A DNA stretch of 28,364 bases, taken from positions 489 through 28,852 of the forward strand of contig PMTB01000246.1 in NCBI GenBank assembly GCA_003167475.1, given 5' to 3'. This document shows, piece by piece, positions 22,377 through 28,364 of the stretch (its first letter is position 1; every line of letters starts with the position of its first letter). Source of the DNA: a candidate division FCPU426 bacterium (GTDB lineage Bacteria; Oederibacteriota; PGYV01; Palsa-1178). The notes beneath the pieces are model-generated. The model saw only the letters and a list, made by a program, of their open reading frames with translations, had not been told where the DNA came from and searched no databases. A program made the translations under genes and the position numbers.

Positions 22377-24326
22377 CTACTTTTTTATGACCCGTTCGTA
22401 CTGCTTTATCATCTTTTCCATATTTACGATCTTTGCCTCTTTTCCGCCGGATTTTGCGTCCAATTCAGCGGCTTTATGTATATTTTCCCTCGCGTTTGCA
22501 ATGTCATTGAGTGTAAAATACACGCAACCCAGGTTATAATAATAATCTTTATCGGGTTTTATTTCAATAGCTTTTTTGTACGCCGCTACCGCCTCGTTGA
22601 CCCTTTTTTGCATGAAGTAAATGTTCCCCAGGTTGTTATAAAGCGCCGGGTCGTCTCCAGCCGTTTCCGCGGCCTTTTTCATATATTCCTCCGCCGGGAA
22701 CAGGTCGCCTTTTTTGTAATATATGTACGCCAGGTCCGTCAGAGCCGGTTTCAGGTACGGGTCCATCTTGAGCATTTTGCCGTATTCCCCGATCGCGGCG
22801 TCCGTGTCCCCCATAGCGTTCAGGATAACGCCTTTTTTATAGTGCAAAAGCACGTAATCAGGCGCTGTTTTTTCAACTTCTTCCATTGCGGACAGGGCGG
22901 CGGGCGCGTTTGTGGCCGGATCCGAATCGTAATAGGCGCTCGCCAGAAAATACCCGGCCGGAACATTATGCGGATTGTACCTCAGGGCTCTTTTATAATT
23001 TTCAATGGAAGCCTGCCATTGCCCGGCCCCGGATAACGCTGTGGCGCGGCTTAAATATATATCCGAAAGATGTATATTGAGCTGTATTACAAGTATAAAT
23101 ACGGCGGCTGCGCCCGCGGCGGTCAGCGCGGCCTTTTTCCAGGCGCGGTCAATTTCAATAAAGCCTCCCTGCCGCCCGTTCATAAGCTCTCCGGAAAGTA
23201 CCGCCGCAAGCATTGCCGAAACCGCGTAATTAATATCCACTCCGGCCATATTTGCCGCGAGAAGCCCGCAGAATGCCGCGTAAAAATCTATTTTTCCGCG
23301 GTCCGGTTTTCCAAGTATTATCCACAGCATAAATATGAGGACCCCCAGCCCGGCAAAGCCGTGTTCCGCCGCAACCTGCAAAAAAATATTCTCCGGATAT
23401 GAAACCTCATAGCTGTGCATATATGACCGCTTCATTATTTCTTCGGGCCTGAATGACGGGAACGCGTAAGAAAATGATCCCGGTCCGCTCCCGAAAACAG
23501 GGTTGGCTGCCGCGAGCCTTATGGCCCCCGGCCAAACGTTAAACCTGAATTTCAACGAATCAATATTATGGAAAAGCATTATCACGGCAATTGCCGCCGC
23601 AACCGCCGCCGTTGCAAGCGGCAGCGCGTTCCTGCCCACATTTTCCTTAAGTCCGCCCTGTTTTGAATATGTCAGCCACGCGTATACAGCCATGGAACAT
23701 GCCAGCGCCGCAATAGCGCCTTTTGATCCTGTCATAAACAATAGGAATAGCACAGGAACAAGCATTAACGCCGTATACGGATATTTGTTGCGCCCAAGCC
23801 TGCCTGAAAATGAGAGTATAAAAGGGGTTATACAAACGAGATATGCCCCGAAAAAATTGGGATTTCCAAAAGTGGAGGGTATCCTGCCGCCAAAAGCCAG
23901 CATTACCTTGAACAGCCCGGGGAAAAATACCTGTCCGAAACCCGCGGCTATGACAGGCAGCGCGGATAAGAGAATGATCAGCCTTAAGCTGCCGCCGTTT
24001 ACGGCCGCCTGGTTTGCGGCAACCATGAATATAAAAAAGACCGTAAAACCCGCGCATAAAGCCGGCACTGCCGTACCCTGGTAGCGGCTGAAGAAAAAAG
24101 AAACGGCCATCCACACGGGAACGCTTAAGGCCGCAAGGCTGGCATGGCTTATCCTTGCGCCTTTAGCCCGTACAAACGCGAATAACAAGGGAAGAAAACT
24201 TATGGACAGTATTATTTCTTTTATATAAGTAAAGTTATAAGAGCCGGCATACACGGCCAGCGGAACTGCCGCAAGCATAAAAAAAAGCGCCGCGCGCATG
24301 GTTTTTCCGGGTGTCGCGCGCGGCAT
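22377..24326 (-). CDS. O-antigen ligase/polymerase-like membrane protein with C-terminal TPR repeats
   Basis: A protein of about 649 residues. Ten or more hydrophobic segments occupy the first two-thirds. They include the Wzy/WaaL-type loop: GSGPGSFSYAFPSF, then SYPENIFLQVAAEHGFAGLG. The last 240 residues form about six TPR units, for example ALYNNLGNIYFMQKRVNEAV. Such proteins join or polymerise surface glycans, and the TPR part probably binds partner proteins. I place the start at ATG 24326. The frame is open to 24419, but those extra codons overlap the upstream gene by 59 bp and look like out-of-frame reading. An ATG at 24299 is the alternative. It is read just after the zinc-ribbon membrane protein gene, with a gap of 34 bp. 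Confidence 0.85.
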   Translation of the reverse strand: MPRATPGKTMRAALFFMLAAVPLAVYAGSYNFTYIKEIILSISFLPLLFAFVRAKGARISHASLAALSVPVWMAVSFFFSRYQGTAVPALCAGFTVFFIFMVAANQAAVNGGSLRLIILLSALPVIAAGFGQVFFPGLFKVMLAFGGRIPSTFGNPNFFGAYLVCITPFILSFSGRLGRNKYPYTALMLVPVLFLLFMTGSKGAIAALACSMAVYAWLTYSKQGGLKENVGRNALPLATAAVAAAIAVIMLFHNIDSLKFRFNVWPGAIRLAAANPVFGSGPGSFSYAFPSFRPEEIMKRSYMHSYEVSYPENIFLQVAAEHGFAGLGVLIFMLWIILGKPDRGKIDFYAAFCGLLAANMAGVDINYAVSAMLAAVLSGELMNGRQGGFIEIDRAWKKAALTAAGAAAVFILVIQLNIHLSDIYLSRATALSGAGQWQASIENYKRALRYNPHNVPAGYFLASAYYDSDPATNAPAALSAMEEVEKTAPDYVLLHYKKGVILNAMGDTDAAIGEYGKMLKMDPYLKPALTDLAYIYYKKGDLFPAEEYMKKAAETAGDDPALYNNLGNIYFMQKRVNEAVAAYKKAIEIKPDKDYYYNLGCVYFTLNDIANARENIHKAAELDAKSGGKEAKIVNMEKMIKQYERVIKK

Positions 24327-24360
24327 TACGCGGGCCGGTAACTTTTGCCGCGGGGCATTC

Positions 24361-25218
24361 TTAGAATCCCCTGAAATTTCCCGCGGGCGCGTTGTTTGCC
24401 GCGTTCCAAAGCGGTTCATTTAAGAACCTGACCGTCAGGTGCAGCTGGTCATTGAAACCGAAAAACGCAAGTTCGACCTTTGTCCCGCCGGCTGACCAGG
24501 CTATGTAAGCGTTGCTCGGGGTTCCCGTATCAAGGACCCCTTTTTTCACGGTTTTTAACTTAAGATCAAGCGGCATGGACTTGATCTCGTTCTTTTCGTA
24601 GGAAGGCCCGCCGAATATTTTATTAAATTCCTCGTACAAGCCCATGAAACGCCCGTACAATATCTCGTCCTTATTGGGCACCTTGAACTGCTGGCTCTCG
24701 AATTTTTCGTTCTCGCCGAACTCGAATTTTACGGCATAGAGCATGCCGTTATAGATACCAAGCGACATGAAATTGGCGTGCGGTATGGGGGTCATAAACT
24801 GGACCTGGGAAATCATCATTGACTGCTTAAAATCAGGGTCGTTCGAATCCGTCGCGTACGGAAAATTCCTTTTGATATCGGAGGCCGACATCTTCCAGGT
24901 CATACCTTCCAGGCTAAAATCCCCCGGTTTGATCGTGCCGAAAGCCCTGTCATCGGCCGTCAGATACTTCCGGGTGTATTCGGCCGCCACGGCTATAGCC
25001 CTGGATTTCTTCATTCCGGCCAGCACGATAAAAGCGGCGATTAAAATCACCCCTAAGCAAGTAAGCAGCATAATCCAGAATTTCCGGATCTGTTTGGCGT
25101 GCCCGATCTCTTTTTGCGTAAGTTTGGCTTTAATTGCCGGTAGCGGCGAACCGCAGTTCTTGCAAAATTTGGCGTCTTCCCTGTTCATTGCGCCGCAGGC
25201 GTTGCATTTTCTGTCCAT
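24361..25218 (-). CDS. Zinc-ribbon membrane protein of unknown function
   Basis: A 285-residue protein. An N-terminal zinc ribbon (C5, C8, C19, C22) is followed by a basic linker and one membrane segment at about residues 46-68. A soluble domain of about 215 residues begins near SRAIAVAAEYTRKYL. It includes GMTWKMSASDIKRNFP and later IFGGPSYEKNEI, the pattern of proteins that predict steps in a modelled series, but no known family is assigned. The frame is open to 25536. The true start is ATG at 25218, with AGGAGGG six bases upstream; the extra codons would run through the inverted-repeat element. The ribbon should be cytoplasmic and the large domain outside if the anchor is type II. Confidence 0.85.
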   Translation of the reverse strand: MDRKCNACGAMNREDAKFCKNCGSPLPAIKAKLTQKEIGHAKQIRKFWIMLLTCLGVILIAAFIVLAGMKKSRAIAVAAEYTRKYLTADDRAFGTIKPGDFSLEGMTWKMSASDIKRNFPYATDSNDPDFKQSMMISQVQFMTPIPHANFMSLGIYNGMLYAVKFEFGENEKFESQQFKVPNKDEILYGRFMGLYEEFNKIFGGPSYEKNEIKSMPLDLKLKTVKKGVLDTGTPSNAYIAWSAGGTKVELAFFGFNDQLHLTVRFLNEPLWNAANNAPAGNFRGF

Positions 25219-25241
25219 AAAAAACCCTCCTAAAAGTCCGT

Positions 25242-25408
25242 TTAAGTTTTTAAGCCAAGAGCCAAAAGACAAAAGTAAAGTAGATAAAGCAAGCGGTTTA
25301 AGTAACGCAAGTTGTTCAAAAAAAATACCCACGCTATTGTTTTTCTTGCATTTACTTAACAACTTAAAAACTTTACTTTTGGCTTTTGTCTTTTGGCTTA
25401 ACAACTTG
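25242..25408. repeat. Long inverted-repeat element, copy 2
   Basis: A left arm at 25252-25280 pairs with a right arm at 25371-25399, flanked by TTTAAGTTTTTAAGCC on the left and GGCTTAACAACTTG on the right. The right arm with two extra bases (25369-25399) is identical over 31 bp to 15034-15064 of copy 1. The inner 90 bp is unrelated to that of copy 1 at a glance. The element fills the gap between the large surface protein (stop at 25413) and the zinc-ribbon gene (start at 25218). Confidence 0.8.
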
Positions 25409-25412
25409 ATTT

Positions 25413-28364
25413 TTAATTTTGTTTTTTCTCTTTCCTTATCTTCCTTATCCCGTACTTTGTCAGCTTTGCCGTTGTGCCGCCTTTGGCCGTTATCTGGTAA
25501 AGTATCATGCCATCCTCGACGCCGGAAACATCCCACACGGTGCTGTTGTATATTTTCCCTTTTTTGGCCTCTTCAAGCGTGGCCAGTGTCTTGCCCGATT
25601 CATTGTAAAGTTTTATGGTCACTATGCCGTCTTCCGGTATGTAATAATTGAATATTATTTTATCCGACGCTTCCTCATATATGGCGAATATTTCGCTTGA
25701 TATGTTAAGTATCCTCTCGGGCTCGTCCGCTTTAAGTTCAAGGTCATATATCATCTGCGGCGGCAGGTTCTTGGTAAGGACTTTTATCCTGACCTTTCCC
25801 ACGGGAAGGTTGTCCACCTCGTAATTCCCGTCCTTGTCCGATATGCCTATACCGAGCGTTGTCCCGTCTTCTTTCATGAGCTCCACAGTGGCGCCGGAAA
25901 GCGGCATAATGCCGTTTGACTGGGTGACCATTCCCCTGATCGTGACTTTTGTCTTTATCTTTATTTTAAAATGCGACGCGTTCTTGCCTATCACGCCTTC
26001 CTTATCCACGGAAACTATGTGAAAGAACCATATGCCGTCGGTCAGGCTTGAAAGCCCCATGTTGGTATCCATGGTCTTTGAATTTTTCGGCCCCGGTACG
26101 GTCTTTTCAGACGCGTCGAGCGCGTAGTAGTAACCTATTATTTCATTGACGTAATCCATCGGTTTCCACTGGAGCTTTACGTTTGTTTCCCTGTACCACT
26201 TTTCCTGGTCCTGGTGCGACTGCGAAAAAACCAGGGGCGGCGGAGGCGTCATGGCGACATTGATCTGCATGTGCGAAGCCTCATCCGAGATATTTCCGGC
26301 CGAGTCCTTGGCCATGACATGCAAATACCATATGCCGTCCGGAACGTCCACGAAGGACGCCATGGTGCCGCGGGTCCAGCTTGCCGTGGTTATGTCGGGC
26401 AAAGTATTTTTTATCTGGTTGAAGATATAATAGTAACCTTCTATGCCCGCCGGGTCGGACGGCGTGGTCCATGAAAAGGACGGCGCGTTGTTGTTATACC
26501 ACTGGTTGAAATCCCCGTGCGTAATCGACGTTACAACAGGCGGTTTTGGCTTTGTGGTGTCTATGTTTACCGCGTAATGCGTGGCTTCCTCCGACATATT
26601 GCCGGCCTCATCCTTGGAGATTATATGGAAATACCACGTGCCCTCGGCCGCGTTGCTAAAATCGATCTCATTTTCCGGGTACCATGTGCCGTTTTTTACG
26701 TCAGGCACTGTCATGGCCATCTGGTCGAATATGTAATAGTAACCTGTTATCTTTGTGGCGTCCTGCGGCGTGTCCCAGGTGAGCTTGATATTCTTGTTAT
26801 TGTACCAATCCTGCTGCATGGGGTGCGTAACCGAGCGCACCACGGGCGACATGGCAAGCCTGTCGCATATGGCAAGCACCTGTTTGTTACCGCTTTCGCG
26901 CTCATTGCCCACCTTGTCGACGGCGCGGACGGTGTAATAATAGATTATGCCGTCTTCCAGGTCCTTTGAATCATCCGTGAATTTCGTCTCCACAGTTGAA
27001 CCGTCGTAATTTATCTGCATGCCAAGCTGGCCCGAGACCGAAGAACGGTATATGCGGTAGTAATCAAGGCCGGATATGGAATCCACAGACTTCGACCACT
27101 CTATGTTTATTTTGCCTTCTTTTACCGGCTTGGCCACAAGCTGGGTTATCTGCGACGGGGGAGAAATATCAATGGTCGTATGTATCGCTTCCTGCTCGAA
27201 ATATTCAGACCAGTTGCCGGCGTTATCGCGCGCCTTGGCCCTGAAGTAGTAAGTAATGCCGTCCTCGCCCTTGAAAGACGTGGCTTTGCTCTTGGTTTCT
27301 TTGAGCCATATTTTCCACTTGCCCTTCTCGCCTTCCTTGTACTCTATGTCAAAACTGTAGACTCCGGATTCCTTGTCCTCGCCGGTCCACTCCACGTCAA
27401 AAGTCTCTGAATTCTGGAACTGTTTTAGGTCCTTTATCGACACTTCCGGCGGGTTTGTCTCTATCTTGAACTTATAGTGGCAGGCCTGCATGCCTATATT
27501 GCCGGCCTTGTCCTTGAGCGTTATATGGAAATACCATTCGCCGTCTTCGAGGTTCTCTATTATTTTGATGGTCGTCTCTTTTGAGAATTTTGCCGTTTTC
27601 CTGTCGGGCATGGTGTCCGGGGTGCGGTCAACCATGTAGTAAAACCCTTCGGCGCCGGAAAGGTCCTCGATGCGTTCCACCAAAAATACAGGGTTTACGG
27701 TGGAGTAGTACCTGTCCGGGTTCGGGTGCGTGGATGACGAAACGTCGGGAGGATCGGCCTTTAAGTCCACGTTGACCCTGAATATGAAAGGGTCCTCGCC
27801 GATGTTCCCGGCATTATCCTCGGCCACTATGTGGAAATAATACACGCCTTCCCTGTCCACCGTGTATTCGGCCTCGCGCTTGTCGGTCGCGGACGCTATG
27901 TCAGGCGATATTTTTAAATGCTTTTCCCTGGCAAAGAGGCAGTAAAACTGTTTTATCTTTGACAGGTCCTGCGGCACGGTCCAGGCCAGTTTTATCACCG
28001 GCAGATTGTACCATGTGTCTTCGGAAGGGTGCGTCGGCGAAGAAACTTTGGGCTGGTCCACGGCCGTGTCTATTTTTATCCTGTAATGCGCGGCTTCCCA
28101 GCCGAAATTGCCGGCGTTGTCCTTGGAAATCACATGGAAGTACCAGATGCCGTCCTTTAACTGCGGAAGCGTTATCTGGTTGGAAGGCATCCACTCGCCC
28201 AGGTCCTTTGAAGGCACTGTATTGTGCTTTTCGTCAAGGACGTAATAATAACCCTCAATTCCGGACAGATCCTCCGAAGTGTCCCAGTGAAGTTCAGGAA
28301 TGGAATTATTGTACCAGGCTTCCTGGTCCGGGTGCGTCCTGGAAAATACCTTCGGCGGTTTTGC
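25413..28364 (-). CDS. C-terminal 983 residues of a large multi-domain repeat surface protein
   Basis: The frame is open through the right edge; a GTG at 28217 is an internal valine, because the repeat pattern continues upstream of it. Visible residues 1-304 are three units of about 100 residues, each with a THP..WY start, a GYYY-type tyrosine run, DG.WYFHI and KD.AGN. Residues 305-401 are an Ig-like domain and 402-506 a fibronectin type III domain. Residues 507-805 are three more of the 100-residue units. Residues 806-890 form a carboxypeptidase-regulatory-like domain (SGATVELMKEDGTTLG). Residues 891-983 form a FlgD-Ig-like end (TIKLYNESGKTLATL) with a basic tail. This suggests an exported adhesin or polysaccharide-binding protein. 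A signal peptide would lie outside the window. Confidence 0.88.
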   Translation of the reverse strand, partial: AKPPKVFSRTHPDQEAWYNNSIPELHWDTSEDLSGIEGYYYVLDEKHNTVPSKDLGEWMPSNQITLPQLKDGIWYFHVISKDNAGNFGWEAAHYRIKIDTAVDQPKVSSPTHPSEDTWYNLPVIKLAWTVPQDLSKIKQFYCLFAREKHLKISPDIASATDKREAEYTVDREGVYYFHIVAEDNAGNIGEDPFIFRVNVDLKADPPDVSSSTHPNPDRYYSTVNPVFLVERIEDLSGAEGFYYMVDRTPDTMPDRKTAKFSKETTIKIIENLEDGEWYFHITLKDKAGNIGMQACHYKFKIETNPPEVSIKDLKQFQNSETFDVEWTGEDKESGVYSFDIEYKEGEKGKWKIWLKETKSKATSFKGEDGITYYFRAKARDNAGNWSEYFEQEAIHTTIDISPPSQITQLVAKPVKEGKINIEWSKSVDSISGLDYYRIYRSSVSGQLGMQINYDGSTVETKFTDDSKDLEDGIIYYYTVRAVDKVGNERESGNKQVLAICDRLAMSPVVRSVTHPMQQDWYNNKNIKLTWDTPQDATKITGYYYIFDQMAMTVPDVKNGTWYPENEIDFSNAAEGTWYFHIISKDEAGNMSEEATHYAVNIDTTKPKPPVVTSITHGDFNQWYNNNAPSFSWTTPSDPAGIEGYYYIFNQIKNTLPDITTASWTRGTMASFVDVPDGIWYLHVMAKDSAGNISDEASHMQINVAMTPPPPLVFSQSHQDQEKWYRETNVKLQWKPMDYVNEIIGYYYALDASEKTVPGPKNSKTMDTNMGLSSLTDGIWFFHIVSVDKEGVIGKNASHFKIKIKTKVTIRGMVTQSNGIMPLSGATVELMKEDGTTLGIGISDKDGNYEVDNLPVGKVRIKVLTKNLPPQMIYDLELKADEPERILNISSEIFAIYEEASDKIIFNYYIPEDGIVTIKLYNESGKTLATLEEAKKGKIYNSTVWDVSGVEDGMILYQITAKGGTTAKLTKYGIRKIRKEKKQN

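Noticed and set aside
14923..25408. CRISPR array suggested by repeated 30-bp words
   Set aside because: There are only two inverted-pair elements 10 kb apart, with no regular direct repeats or spacers and no cas genes.
24767..25651. 294-codon plus-strand frame across the inverted-repeat element
   Set aside because: It is antisense to two well-supported genes and runs through the repeat; it has no ribosome binding site or family resemblance.
28217..28217. GTG at 28217 as the start of the large surface protein
   Set aside because: The frame stays open to 28364 and encodes the first half of a 100-residue unit upstream of it, so the codon is an internal valine.

Overview
This 28.4 kb window is bacterial and gene-dense, at an estimated mid-40s % GC. 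All genes lie on the minus strand except one peptidyl-prolyl isomerase gene. AGGAGG-type ribosome binding sites, frequent 4-bp ATGA overlaps, sigma-70-type promoters, a PpiD/SurA-like anchored foldase, and secreted proteins with Thr/Pro-rich linkers and FlgD/type-IX-like tails suggest an uncultured diderm lineage. Candidate-phylum groups such as Goldbacteria, Firestonebacteria or Omnitrophota are possible, but this is a low-confidence guess. No rRNA, tRNA, CRISPR, phage or transposase gene was seen.

Layout from left to right. (1) 1-5760: the start of a lysine-rich protein, cut by the window edge, then a three-gene operon read from a consensus promoter at 5729-5757. The operon encodes a DUF2298 (Chlor_Arch_YYY) membrane protein, a TIGR03663/Agl23-like glycosyltransferase-fold membrane protein and a membrane-anchored NHL propeller. 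Both large membrane proteins carry a zinc ribbon. (2) 5921-7344: a secreted six-blade NHL propeller with a Thr/Pro linker and a sorting-like tail. It is broken by one internal frameshift and probably a second one in an A9 run at its start. (3) 7595-9067: the plus-strand peptidyl-prolyl isomerase, ending at a long bidirectional terminator and a REP/MITE-like element. (4) 14888-9335, reading leftwards: LOG-family nucleosidase, HAD hydrolase, GT2, GT4, methyltransferase, AmmeMemoRadiSam-type radical SAM enzyme and Maf. (5) 22306-15110: purN, two tandem zinc-ribbon/DUF2007-like proteins, purH, tyrS, a zinc-ribbon Nudix hydrolase, endonuclease Q and an anchored unknown protein. (6) 24326-22377: an O-antigen-ligase-like protein with C-terminal TPRs, preceded at 25218-24361 by a zinc-ribbon membrane protein. 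(7) 28364-25413: the C-terminal 983 residues of a very large multi-domain surface protein, open at the right edge.

Three themes recur. First, zinc ribbons or zinc-finger modules appear in eight proteins of otherwise unrelated function. Second, regions 4 and 5 combine purine synthesis with nucleotide or DNA clean-up: Nudix, endonuclease Q, LOG and Maf. Third, several of the longer gaps between co-directional genes hold long imperfect inverted repeats. One family, at 14923-15073 and 25242-25408, occurs twice with an identical 31-bp arm.

The best candidate for an undescribed system is the zinc-ribbon-tagged DUF2298/TIGR03663/NHL operon. Its protein families are known, but their biochemical role is not established.
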